Shown: in pieces, positions 24,089-33,700 of the stretch | How the letters are laid out: every line of letters starts with the position of its first letter | Numbering within the stretch: the first letter of the stretch is position 1 | Origin: Planctomycetota bacterium | Lineage (GTDB): Bacteria > Planctomycetota > Phycisphaerae > Phycisphaerales > SM1A02 | Direction of reading: 5' to 3' | Assembly (NCBI GenBank): GCA_016872835.1 | Contig: VGYX01000013.1 | Coordinates: 1-64,000 of the forward strand | DNA: 64,000 bases | Made by a program: the position numbers and the translations under genes | Notes under the pieces: model-generated | What the model saw: only the letters and a program-made list of their open reading frames with translations | The model's database searches: none | What the model was told of the DNA's origin: nothing

Positions 24089-24708
24089 GCGAGCGCTTCG
24101 CCGACGCCACGCTGGCTGACTTCGCGGCGAAGCTTGCCGACAAGGTGCCGTCACCAGGCGGCGGCGCGGTGGCGGCGGTCACGCTGGCGCACGGCGCGGC
24201 GCTGGGCGCGATGGTGCTTCGCTACACCGTGGGCCGCGCGAACTTCGCGGCGCATGAGGCACAGAACGTGGCGGCCTTGGCAGAACTGGATGCGATGCGC
24301 GCGACCGCGCTTGAACTCGCCGATCGCGACGCGGCCGCCTACGCACGCCTTGCCGCGCTGTGGAAGCTTCCCGAGGGCGACGCCACCCGCGCGCGCGACT
24401 TCCAACCCGCCGTGCGCGAGGCGATCGACGCGCCGCAGGCGATCGTGGATCTGGCGCACCGTGCATGCGCGATTCTTGCGGAACTTCCCGCGCACACGAA
24501 CGCGCGACTTGGAAGCGACCTTGCGATCGCCGCGAATCTGGCCGCCTTGGCCGCCGACGCGGCGGAGTGGAACGTGCGCGTGAACCTTCCCTCGCTGGAG
24601 GACGCGGCGCAGGCGAGAACCCACGGCAGCCGCACCGCCGCGCAGGTCGAGAAGGCGCGCGCACTCGCCGCCGAGACCGTTGCCGCCGTGCGGAGCCGCG
24701 CTTCGTGA
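24085..24708 (+). CDS. Cyclodeaminase/cyclohydrolase (FTCD_C) family protein
   Basis: A 207-aa all-helical protein. It has the start of the formimidoyltetrahydrofolate cyclodeaminase-like family: FADATLADFAAKLADKVPSPGGGAVAAV, where the PSPGGGS/A loop and following helix are diagnostic. Free-standing members act on folate one-carbon units (cyclodeaminase or methenyl-THF cyclohydrolase), but activity has to be shown for each. The GTG start overlaps the pheT stop (GTGA), and its own stop overlaps the next GTG, so the three genes form one coupled operon. Confidence 0.85.
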   Translation: MSERFADATLADFAAKLADKVPSPGGGAVAAVTLAHGAALGAMVLRYTVGRANFAAHEAQNVAALAELDAMRATALELADRDAAAYARLAALWKLPEGDATRARDFQPAVREAIDAPQAIVDLAHRACAILAELPAHTNARLGSDLAIAANLAALAADAAEWNVRVNLPSLEDAAQARTHGSRTAAQVEKARALAAETVAAVRSRAS

Positions 24709-25613
24709 ATCCCTGGTTGGGGCTCGCGCTCCTGCTGACGGCGGCGCTCGCGATCGTCGTGGCGTGGGGCGCGTTCGTGATCGCGTGGGACGCCATGTAT
24801 CCGCCGCGCAAGGGATTCGCGTGGGCGCTGGCCACGGGGCGGCCGGGTTCGCCCGAGTCGCTTGGCCTGACGGCCGACGAGACCACGCTGCCCGGCCTGG
24901 ACGGCGTGCCATGCCCTGCGTGGCGCGTGCGCGGCGCCGGAGGCGACCATGCACCCGTCCTGCTGATGCTGCATGGCTGGGGCCGTTCACGATGGGATTC
25001 ACTCGCGCGTCTGCAGCCCCTGACGCCGATCGTGCGCGAGGCCTGGCTTCCCGATCTGCCCGCGCATGGCGAGCACGAAGGGCATCGTTCGTGGGTCGGC
25101 GTGCGCGAACCCGATGCGGCGCTGGCCATGCTGTCGGAGATCGCCGCGCGCCATGCGGGCGCGCCGATCGTGATCATGGGGCACTCGCTCGGTGCGGGCG
25201 TGGCGATCCGCGCCGCGGCACGCGCGCAGGGCCTGCCCGTGGCGGGGGTGATCGCGCTGGCGCCCTACCGTGACCTCGCATCGCCCATTCCCGGCCGCAT
25301 GCGCATGCAGGGCTTGCCCAGCCAGCCCTTCACCGCACTCGCGCTGTCGCTGTTGCGTGTCGCCGGATGCATGGATGCGCCGCTGGAGAAGGACAGCGCG
25401 TCGCTGGGTGTACCCCTGCTTGTGGTCGCGTGCGAGGGGGACCGGGTGTCACCCGCACACGACGCGGAACGAATCGCCGCGGCATGCGGTCACGCCACCT
25501 TGCTGGTGCTGCCCGGGGATCGCCACGACGAGCCGGGTCAGGCGGACCCCGCACGCTTCAACGACACGTTGCGCGCGTTCGTGGCCCGAGTCAGTCGGCC
25601 TTCGCCGGCTTGA
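24705..25613 (+). CDS. Membrane-anchored alpha/beta hydrolase
   Basis: 302 aa. An N-terminal hydrophobic helix (LGLALLLTAALAIVVAWGAFVI) is followed by an alpha/beta-hydrolase domain. HGWGRS (90-95) is the oxyanion region, GHSLGAG (159-165) carries nucleophile Ser161, the acid is likely in CEGDRVSPAHD, and the histidine lies in GDRHDEPGQ. GTG start at 24705, overlapping the previous stop. The family includes lysophospholipase- and BAAT-like hydrolases; the substrate is unknown. The last 23 bp overlap the 3' end of the opposing gene. Confidence 0.8.
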   Translation: MNPWLGLALLLTAALAIVVAWGAFVIAWDAMYPPRKGFAWALATGRPGSPESLGLTADETTLPGLDGVPCPAWRVRGAGGDHAPVLLMLHGWGRSRWDSLARLQPLTPIVREAWLPDLPAHGEHEGHRSWVGVREPDAALAMLSEIAARHAGAPIVIMGHSLGAGVAIRAAARAQGLPVAGVIALAPYRDLASPIPGRMRMQGLPSQPFTALALSLLRVAGCMDAPLEKDSASLGVPLLVVACEGDRVSPAHDAERIAAACGHATLLVLPGDRHDEPGQADPARFNDTLRAFVARVSRPSPA

Positions 25614-27375
25614 GCAGGCGCAGGCGCGTGCGCAGTCCGTCGGACACGGCGCGCATGTCCCACTGCATGGGACCGAAGCCTTCGCCGAGACTCTTCGCGT
25701 CGATCTCGCCAAGCTCTTTCACGATGCCGTCGGGCACGTCGATTCCAACGCGATCGGCGATCTCACGCTGGTCCTTGGGAACCATGCGCCCCTCGGCACG
25801 CTGTGCCGAAGCGAGCAGCGACTGCCTGCGTGCATCGATGGCCGCGACCAGATCGGTGTAGCCCCACCCAAGGACCGGATCGGTCCCCACCGCCGCAAGC
25901 GCCTGCTTGCACGCGGCCGAATCACCAAGCCCCTGCTCGCCGCCGCGCAGGCACTGCTCCACCACGGGCGACGAGCCCATGTAGAACATGCCTCCGCCGA
26001 AGCCCATGCTCACATCCCCATCGGGTGCGTCGAAGATCGTGTTGCCGTTGAAGTCGCGCGGCTCGAAGCCGGCCTCGGGCAGGAACAGGTTCAGCAGGCC
26101 CGTCACCGCCTGCTCGTCGCGGCAGGTGACCGCGTAGACGCCCTGATCCACCGGATCTCCACCGCCCTTTGGCGGCGCGGCACGCCCGACCACGTGCACC
26201 TCCGGCCCGAGTGCGTCGAACGCCTTCCGAAGATCCGGCCCGTACTGCTGCAGCGTCGGGTCGACCATCTCCGACATCTCCTCAGGCAGGTTGCTGGCGG
26301 CGGTCTCGATCAGCTTCATCATGTCACGCAGCTGCAACTGGATGGTGCCGTAGCCCACTGCGTCGTTGGGCACGAAGCGCGGCGGCGCCGAGGCGGCCTT
26401 CGCCGGATCCGGCAGCGCGAGAACGCCCGCGCGATCGCCCTTCACCAGGATGCCGCTGGTCACCTCGACCTGCGCATCGCCGCCACCCACACCCACCGAG
26501 AAGCCGTAGGCACGCACCTCACCGAAGAGCGCCGTGAGCATCGGCTGCAGGAAGCCCATCTGCGCGCCACCCATGCCCGCCACGCGCTGCATCGGACCGG
26601 TCAGCAGCACGCTCCACATATCCGCGCGACCCACCTGCTCAAGGGCCGCCTTCAGGTCGGGATCCTCCGAGATGCTCGCGCGGGTCTGGCCCTCCAGAAC
26701 ACCCAGCACTTCCTCGAAATCCTTCTCCAGACTTCCAAGCAGGAAGCGCGAGCCATCGCGCACGTACCAGATCGTCTCGACATGCTGGAAGGTGCCGCCT
26801 TCCTCAAAGAAGCCGCCGCGACGCGGGCGCGGACGGCGCGGACGACCGTCCTTGCCGATCTCGGGCTTCGGTTCCTCGGGCTTCACGGTGATTGCGGTGG
26901 CCTTGTGGCCGCGGATCTCGACCGCACGCACACGGCCCGGCTTGGTCTTCTCGTGCTCCGCGAGAACCGCCTCAAAGATCGACGCCACGCCATCGGCGCC
27001 CTCCGCCCAGTCGCCGTAGGCGAGGAAGTGCGGCTGATCGCTGTCGAGCTGCTCGTCGTGCGCGGCGAACAGGGCGAAGCCCACGGACTTGGGCACGCTC
27101 CACGCGTCCTCGGCCACGCCGAGTTCGCGAAGGCGCTCCTTGGCCTCGGCACCGGATCGCTCCAGCTCGTCCTTGACCAGCGTCTGCACCGTCTCGCTGC
27201 CCCACCATGCGTAGATCGGCGTGGCGTGCCAGCGGTCGCGCGACGCGGCCAGATCGTCCATGCCCAGCACGAGCCAGCTGTCCTTCGAGGCCAGTTGCGC
27301 GATGCCGATCGACTCGGCAAGGACCGGGCGAAGCGCGCTGAGCGCAAGCGCCACCGCAAGCATGGTTCGTTGCAT
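25591..27375 (-). CDS. Secreted DUF3352-like protein
   Basis: 594 aa. A signal peptide (TMLAVALALSALRPVLA) precedes a large soluble domain opening with KDSWLVLGMDDLAASRDRW, a pattern seen in DUF3352-type secreted proteins. Parts resembling that family include the long alternating strand/helix region (FLLGSLEKDFEEVLGVLEG; YAVTCRDEQAVTGLLNLF). A Pro/Arg/Gly-rich insert at ~180-200 is probably a loop. GGAGA precedes the ATG by 6 nt. It lies upstream of nothing co-directional; the HtrA-like gene 27 nt away is transcribed first on the same strand, so the two may form an operon. Function unknown. Confidence 0.65.
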   Translation of the reverse strand: MQRTMLAVALALSALRPVLAESIGIAQLASKDSWLVLGMDDLAASRDRWHATPIYAWWGSETVQTLVKDELERSGAEAKERLRELGVAEDAWSVPKSVGFALFAAHDEQLDSDQPHFLAYGDWAEGADGVASIFEAVLAEHEKTKPGRVRAVEIRGHKATAITVKPEEPKPEIGKDGRPRRPRPRRGGFFEEGGTFQHVETIWYVRDGSRFLLGSLEKDFEEVLGVLEGQTRASISEDPDLKAALEQVGRADMWSVLLTGPMQRVAGMGGAQMGFLQPMLTALFGEVRAYGFSVGVGGGDAQVEVTSGILVKGDRAGVLALPDPAKAASAPPRFVPNDAVGYGTIQLQLRDMMKLIETAASNLPEEMSEMVDPTLQQYGPDLRKAFDALGPEVHVVGRAAPPKGGGDPVDQGVYAVTCRDEQAVTGLLNLFLPEAGFEPRDFNGNTIFDAPDGDVSMGFGGGMFYMGSSPVVEQCLRGGEQGLGDSAACKQALAAVGTDPVLGWGYTDLVAAIDARRQSLLASAQRAEGRMVPKDQREIADRVGIDVPDGIVKELGEIDAKSLGEGFGPMQWDMRAVSDGLRTRLRLLKPAKAD

Positions 27376-27402
27376 GGGTCTCTCCAGAGGGGATCGCGCG
27401 CC

Positions 27403-28365
27403 TCACTTGCCCGAGCTGCCGTCGAGCAATTCGCTCGGCACCTCGAAGTGCGTGCGCGCGGGACCGTCGTGATAGTTATGGCCAGAATTGGGGTTGTTGC
27501 GGTCGTACGAGAAGGCCTCGCGGTTGCGGATGAAGTCCTTCACGTACCGGCTGGGGATCGCGAAGCCAAGCGCCTCGCCGCCGCGGATGCCCATGTTGGT
27601 GATCCCGATCACCTCGCCGCGCGTGTTGAACAGCGGGCCGCCCGAGTTGCCGGGATTGATCGGCGTGTCGGTCTGGATGTAGGTGAGTCCGTCGAAGCTG
27701 CGCTGCGTGGTGCTGATCACGCCTTGGGTCAGGGTGCGCTCCAGGCCCAGCGGATTGCCGATCGCGAAGACCGGCTGGCCGATCTCGAGCTTCTCCTCGC
27801 GCTGCACCGGGGCGAAGGCGAAGTCCTTGCGATCCGGATGCGTGATCCGAACCAGGGCCAGATCCAGATGGTTGTTCACCGCGACCAGTTCGACGTTGTC
27901 GATCTCGACACGCTTCAGCGTGCCGTCGGCCTGCGGGAACCACACCGTCGCCTTCAGGCGCTGCTCGCCCTGCACCACGTGGGCGTTCGTGATCGCGTGG
28001 CCATCCTTGTCGATGATCACGCCGCTGCCGAGGCCGCTCGGCGTGCTGATCTTCACCACGGCGGGGCCCAGGATCTTCGCGTGCTCCTTCGGGCTCAACG
28101 TGGGCAGGTCCGTCGCGGTGTGGAAGAGGTCCACCTGCTCGGTGCGGGCGGCGGCGGGTGCGGCGGCACTCTCGACGCCCTGCACGTCCTCCATGTCGAA
28201 CGACAGGACCTCGGGGCCGATGTCCACCCACACGCGCTTGTCGGTCCGCTTCAGCACGGTGCCGTCGATGCGGCTGCCGCTCTTCAGGGTGACGATGTCC
28301 GCGGAGGCGATTCCCGCGACGGCCAGCGCGAGCGCGCACGCAAGGTTCAGGCTGCAATTTTGCAC
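27403..28365 (-). CDS. Exported trypsin-like (HtrA/DegP-type) serine protease without PDZ domain
   Basis: 320 aa. Signal peptide of ~22 residues (CSLNLACALALAVAGIASA), then a short strand domain (IVTLKSGSRIDGTVLKRTDKRVWV). The protease core has a complete triad: His129 (TNAHV), Asp168 (NNHLDLALV) and Ser241 (NPGNSGGPL). The PDZ domains of DegP are absent; the C-terminal ~60 residues are unassigned. The GTG at 28365 is chosen over an upstream ATG at 28395 because TATAGT sits 6 nt before it and because it gives a better signal peptide. Probably an envelope quality-control or processing protease. Confidence 0.85.
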   Translation of the reverse strand: MQNCSLNLACALALAVAGIASADIVTLKSGSRIDGTVLKRTDKRVWVDIGPEVLSFDMEDVQGVESAAAPAAARTEQVDLFHTATDLPTLSPKEHAKILGPAVVKISTPSGLGSGVIIDKDGHAITNAHVVQGEQRLKATVWFPQADGTLKRVEIDNVELVAVNNHLDLALVRITHPDRKDFAFAPVQREEKLEIGQPVFAIGNPLGLERTLTQGVISTTQRSFDGLTYIQTDTPINPGNSGGPLFNTRGEVIGITNMGIRGGEALGFAIPSRYVKDFIRNREAFSYDRNNPNSGHNYHDGPARTHFEVPSELLDGSSGK

Positions 28366-28370
28366 GTGGC

Positions 28371-28377
28371 TACTATA
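28371..28377. promoter_or_regulatory. Shared divergent -10 element TACTATA
   Basis: On the minus strand TATAGT (28372-28377) is 6 nt before the protease GTG. On the plus strand TACTAT (28371-28376) could serve the VCBS gene with a ~38-nt leader carrying GGAG (28413-28416). The same seven bases may thus be the -10 of two opposing promoters. Confidence 0.45.
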
Positions 28378-28421
28378 GCCCCGCGCGTTCGCCACTGGCG
28401 CCGCGCGAAACTGGAGATCCT

Positions 28422-30746
28422 ATGCAAGCGGCCCTCATTCTCGCGTCGATCCTCTCGCTCGCACCCCAGTCCGGTGATCTCGCCGCCAACTTCGGCTTCC
28501 AGCCGCTGGAGGTGCAGAAGATCGACCCGAAGGCGGGCCCCTTGGAGACCGCCGACCTGGACGGTGATGGCCGCCGCGACCTGATCGCGGTGAACAACTA
28601 CAAGAGCCGCATCGAGGTCTATTACCAGCGCCCCGATGCGAAGCCCGGCGAGGAGAAGGCACCCACGCCCGGCTCGAACGAGCTGCCGGAACTCTGGCGA
28701 TTCCGCCGAGAGACCATCTCCGTGCCCAACGAGGTGCAGGCGGTCGAGCCGTACGACTTCGATGGCGACGGTCGCATGGACCTCATCTACGCGGGCCAGC
28801 CTGGCACCGTGGCCTTCGTGCGTCAGACACGCCCCGGCGTATTCGAGGTGACCCGCAAGGTTCCGGTGAAGTCGCTCATCGGCAGTCGCGACAACCTGCA
28901 CGTGGCCAACGTGCTTGGCGACGCGAAGCCGGAACTGATCGGCAACGTGGGCGGCAAGGTCACGGTGTGGCCGCTCGAGAAGGATCAGCTCGGCACCTCG
29001 ACCGAGTTCGACGTGGGCGCGGGCAACGCCGTGGCCTCGCTGATCGACGACTTCGACGGCAACGGCACGCTGGACATCGCGGCGATCGTGCCGGAGGACT
29101 CGAGCCCCGTGCGCATCTGGCTCACCAGCCGCGAGGGCGACCGACTGGTCGCGGGGCCGCAGCTTCGCTTCGAGATGCCGCCGCTGCGCGAGGCCGACGC
29201 CGTGCGCCTGCCCGGCGAGAAGCAGGCCCTGCTCGGCGTGATCGAGCGGCCCTCGAAGCGCATCGTGTTCTCACGTCTGGAGCGCGCGCCGATCGAGGGC
29301 GCGGGCGATCGCGAGGCGAGCATGCAGACCTGGACCTTCAAGGATCCGCAGAACCGCAAGCGCAGCTACGCGATCGTGGATCTTGACGGCGACGGTCGAC
29401 AGGACCTGCTCGCCACCAACACCGCCGAGAACGCCGTGATGCTGTACCGACAGCGCGAAGGCAAGGGCTTCGACGCCGCGGAACGCTTCCCCGCGCTGGC
29501 GGACATGGACTCGGTCGCCGCGCTGGCCGCGGGCGAGGGTCGCCCTGCGCAGGTCTTCCTGCTCAGCGAGAAGGAAGGCGTGCTCGGTCGCTGCGAGGCC
29601 GGCAAGGCGGGCATCGGGTTCCCGAAGCCGGTGCCGCTGCCCTCGGGCGCCACCCCCACCACGATGAACCTGCTCTCCTTCAACGGCACGCCGATGCTGG
29701 CGGTGGTCACGAAGGACGGCCGCAACTACGCGCTCACGCTGATTCCGGCGACGGGCGAGGCCGCGATGGACCCGAAGAATCACCGCACGGTCTCGCTTGG
29801 AAGCCTGAGCAAGAGTCCGGAGTCGATCGTGGGCGTGGACGTGGATCACGAGGGCAAGACCGACCTGCTGGTCTTCACGCCCGACAAGCCGATGATCATG
29901 GTGCGTGAGGTCGCCGACAAGGATGGCAAGCCCGAACTCAAGACGCTCGAGAGCAAGGACATGGGTCAGTTCGGCTTGGTGCAGGCCGCCAACGGCCGCA
30001 ACACCGCCGTGTTTGACGTGCTGGGTGACGGCAAGAGCGAATTGCTGGTGGCCGATCGCAACTACGTGCGCGCGCTTCGATACGACCCGGCACCGGCGGC
30101 CGGCACGAGCCCGGGCTGGCAGGTGGTGAAGCAGATCAACGCCGACGCGAGCGACGCGAAGCTGACCTGCGTGGCCGTGATGGGCGACAAGGTGGTGGCC
30201 GGCGACAAGGAGAACGGGCGGATCGTGGTCTTCGGCCGCGATGGTGGCGACTGGAAGCAGGTCGAGGCGATCGAGGTGCCCGGATTCAAGTTCAACCAGA
30301 TCTTCGCGGGCAGTTTCGGCGGCGACGACAAGCCCAGCATCCTGGCGATCGGCGACGACAGCTTCGCGCTGGTGCGCCTCTCGGGCGATCGCTGGAAGTT
30401 GACCGAGGTCGCCACGTGGCGCAGCGACGAGCCGCGCCGCGTGGAGCATGAGCTGGTGGTCGGCGACCTCAACGGCGACGGCTTCCTGGACGTCACGGCG
30501 CTCGACGCAGGCGAGCAGATGGCCGAGATCCTCTCGTTCAGCCAGGCCGGCAAGCTGCGCTACGGCACGGCGTTCAAGGTCTTCGAGACCAAGATCTTCT
30601 CGGGCGGCGAGCCCAAGGAGTTCGAGCCGAACATGGGTCTGGTGACCGACCTGACCGGCGACGGCAAGGACGACCTGGTGCTGCTGTGCCACGACCGCGT
30701 GCTGCTGTATCCGCAGCAGGCGACGGCGAAGGCCGGGAAGGACTGA
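28422..30746 (+). CDS. Secreted FG-GAP/VCBS-repeat protein
   Basis: 774 aa. A short signal peptide (AALILASILSLAPQ) is followed by many FG-GAP-type repeats with calcium-binding-like loops: DLDGDGRRDLIAVN (45-58), DFDGDGRMDLIYAG, DFDGNGTLDIAAIV, DLDGDGRQDLLATN, DLNGDGFLDVTALD and DLTGDGKDDLVLL. These should form a beta propeller outside the cell. GGAG lies 5 nt before the ATG. Such proteins are abundant in Planctomycetes and are thought to bind surfaces or polymers. The stop lies 3 nt from the stop of the opposing CcsBA gene. Confidence 0.85.
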   Translation: MQAALILASILSLAPQSGDLAANFGFQPLEVQKIDPKAGPLETADLDGDGRRDLIAVNNYKSRIEVYYQRPDAKPGEEKAPTPGSNELPELWRFRRETISVPNEVQAVEPYDFDGDGRMDLIYAGQPGTVAFVRQTRPGVFEVTRKVPVKSLIGSRDNLHVANVLGDAKPELIGNVGGKVTVWPLEKDQLGTSTEFDVGAGNAVASLIDDFDGNGTLDIAAIVPEDSSPVRIWLTSREGDRLVAGPQLRFEMPPLREADAVRLPGEKQALLGVIERPSKRIVFSRLERAPIEGAGDREASMQTWTFKDPQNRKRSYAIVDLDGDGRQDLLATNTAENAVMLYRQREGKGFDAAERFPALADMDSVAALAAGEGRPAQVFLLSEKEGVLGRCEAGKAGIGFPKPVPLPSGATPTTMNLLSFNGTPMLAVVTKDGRNYALTLIPATGEAAMDPKNHRTVSLGSLSKSPESIVGVDVDHEGKTDLLVFTPDKPMIMVREVADKDGKPELKTLESKDMGQFGLVQAANGRNTAVFDVLGDGKSELLVADRNYVRALRYDPAPAAGTSPGWQVVKQINADASDAKLTCVAVMGDKVVAGDKENGRIVVFGRDGGDWKQVEAIEVPGFKFNQIFAGSFGGDDKPSILAIGDDSFALVRLSGDRWKLTEVATWRSDEPRRVEHELVVGDLNGDGFLDVTALDAGEQMAEILSFSQAGKLRYGTAFKVFETKIFSGGEPKEFEPNMGLVTDLTGDGKDDLVLLCHDRVLLYPQQATAKAGKD

Positions 30747-30749
30747 CGC

Positions 30750-33700
30750 TCACGCGTAACTGTGCAACCCCGTGATCACGAAGTTGATCACGATCCAGTT
30801 GAACAGCATCACGGCCGCCCCGACCACGGCCAGCACGGCGGTCCAGAGGCCCTTGTCCTTGCTGCGCCAGCGCGTGTGCACCAGCAACGCGAACACCACG
30901 AAGGTGTTCAGCGCGAAGACTTCCTTCGGGTCCCATCCCCACGGCCGACCCCATGAGTGGTCGGCCCAGATAGCGCCCATGGCGATGCCCGCCCACAGCA
31001 GCACGAAGCTGAGTTCCATCAGCGTCATGGTGACGCCGTCGAGAACCTCGCCCACGCGGCCTGGTTTCGCACCCGTGCCCGCCGCACCACCGCCCGAAGC
31101 CAGCGCAAGCATTTCGCCCGCCCCACCCACACGTGCATGCACCGCGGGGCCACCCGCCCAACGCCACACGAGGTACATGGACGCGGTCACCGCCGCCATG
31201 AAGATGAGCGCGTAGCTGAAGATGATCACGTTCGTGTGGATGTAGAGCCACAGATCGTGCAGCACCGGCATCATGTTGCCGATCGCGGGGTTGAGCTGCG
31301 CCGGCAGCAGCGCGCACGCCATGAGCGCCACCATGCAGCCGGCACTCGCACCCAGCGCGAACAGTCCTCGCACGGGGAGTCGACGGAACAGCCCCTCGGC
31401 CAGCACCGCCAGCGCCGCGCCCATCCAGCTTGCGGTGGTGACGGCCTCGAACATGTTCGAGTTGGGCCAGCGGTCACTCACGAACCATCGCAGTCCAACG
31501 GCCGCGGTCTGCAAAGCGAACGCCGCGGCGAACACCACCATGCCCAGACGCATGGCGCCCTGCCACTTCCAGCTGAAGCCCATCAGCAGCAGCGCGAGCG
31601 CCCCGAAGTAGACGAGCCACACCCAGGTCATCTGACCACTGCGGAAGTACCACGCTTCCCACTCCAGCCGCGACACGCCGGGAAGCGCCGAGCCACCGGC
31701 GGCACGCAACGCGACGGCCAGTTCAGCAGCCGCACGCTGCGCGTCCGGTGCATCGCCCGACTTCCACGCGGACTGGAACGCGCTCCAGCGATCCGCGACC
31801 GGGCCTTGCGACTCGTCCATGCGCAGCCACAGCTGCTGCGAATCCGGCACCGGCACCATGCGGAGCCTGCCAAGGATCTGCTCCGGCTGCATCAGCGCCA
31901 GCGCTCCGCGCAGCTGATCGACCTGCTTGGCCGTTCGGATCAGGTCGCCCTCCATCGCTCGCATGAGTGGTGCCAGCTCGGGACGCCAGGCGCCGGTCGC
32001 GTCGTCCCACAGCAGCGCGCGCGAGATGAGCCCGTGCGACTCGAATCCTTCCATGCGATCGCGGAGCGACGGATCGGTGGCCAGCAGCGCCTGCGCCACC
32101 CGCACGCGCACCTCGCGATTCTTGACATGGATGACGTCGGCGTCCGCGTAGGCCTCGGGACGCAACGCAAGATCGAGCATCGTGAAGAGCGGCGAATGCT
32201 TCAGAAGCGGCTCGCCGGATCGGATGGCCTTCGAGCCCGTGACCTGCTGGAGGTAGCCGTACGCGAAGCTGCCGAGGCTCTTCACGCGGCCCTCGCTCAT
32301 GATCGCAGCCTGCTCCAGTGGAGCCAGATCCACCTGCTGCATGGTCACGGGGACCGCGTCGGGGGCCTGAGCGCGCGCAGGCACGACAGACAGTGCGAGC
32401 GCCGCGACCGCGGCCGCCACCGCGCCCGCTGGCCTCACCATGGCCTGCTGGCGCAGCAAGGCTCGACGCTTGATCACTGGCTTCACATAGAAGGCGTACA
32501 GCATGCCGAGCACCGCGATGATGCAGCCCACCAGCTGCATGCCCACGCCATGGCGCGAACCCACACCAAGCACGGTGTAGTTCAGGCCAAGGCTCGGCGC
32601 GGCCACGCCGCCACCATCATCGGGCGGATCCCACTGCGCCTGGAAGAACGAGAGACCGCCGTGTTCGACGGGCTGATTCACGCTCACACGCACCGGCTCG
32701 GTCCACGCGCCGTCCGGCTGGCGGAATCGCAGCAGGCTCACATAGTCGCGGATCGTCGAGGTCTCACCCGTGAAACCTCCAACGTGCGCGGCAAGTTCGA
32801 AGCGCTCCAACGCGACCGGCGCGGGCAGCGGCATCCGCTGGCGCGAGAAGAGCAGCTCGATTTGCGTGCCGTCCGCCAAGGTCATGACAGTAGGCTGGAG
32901 TTCGCGCCGACGCAGGACGTCTTCGGGTCGATCGAACACGTAGTCGTGATAGGGCAGCCATGTCGCACGGCCATCCTCGGCCTGCACCAGCGCCATCGCG
33001 AACTGCTCCCGCGCGTCCTTCTGGCGGCGACGCTGCGGCACGATGAAAGGACGCGTTTCCACGATCGCCCGAGGCAGGTGCTCGCTCACCCGGAGCGAGA
33101 GGCCCTGCGCCAGCGGCAGTGGCTGCCCGACCACCAGCTGCCGCGATCGAACGGTGCCCTCCGCGCCATCGATCAGCGTGAGTTGCGACGGATCCGGCCC
33201 CGCGACCAGCGTGACGGGTGTCGCGCCAAGTCCCGGCACGAAGCGCGAGACCACACGCTCCAGCATGGTGCTGGCGGGCGCCTTGGGATCCGGGTTCTCG
33301 CCCGGCTTCATGTCGCGATTCAGCGCGGGCTGGTCGAAGATCCAGCGCCGGATCGTGGTCTCCGGCGTGCGAATGTCGACGATCGCCACGCTCACACGCC
33401 CGCCCGAGAGCTTCAGGTTCTCCTGCACCGCCACCACGCGCACCGCGATGTTCGCGGCCGCCGGCCCCACCGGCGTGAAGGTCTCGCTGCCGGCCGCCGT
33501 CCACTGCTCCGAGGTCAGCTCCACCGGAACGCCGTCGATCTGGAAGGCGATGCGGCTGGACTTCGCGAAGGCCTCGAGCGCCTCCCTCGTGTCGGCCCAG
33601 CGCATCGTGATGAGTCCACCCTCGTCGCTGGCGCGCGCGTCGTCGAAGGCCACCAGCTGGAACTCGCGCGGGGCGCCGCCCTGCGCCTCGATCGAGACCA

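Noticed and set aside
25270-28584. 1104-codon plus-strand frame opposite the DUF3352-like and protease genes
   Set aside because: It spans several genes with clear signal peptides and a complete protease triad on the other strand; its own product is low-complexity and His-rich.
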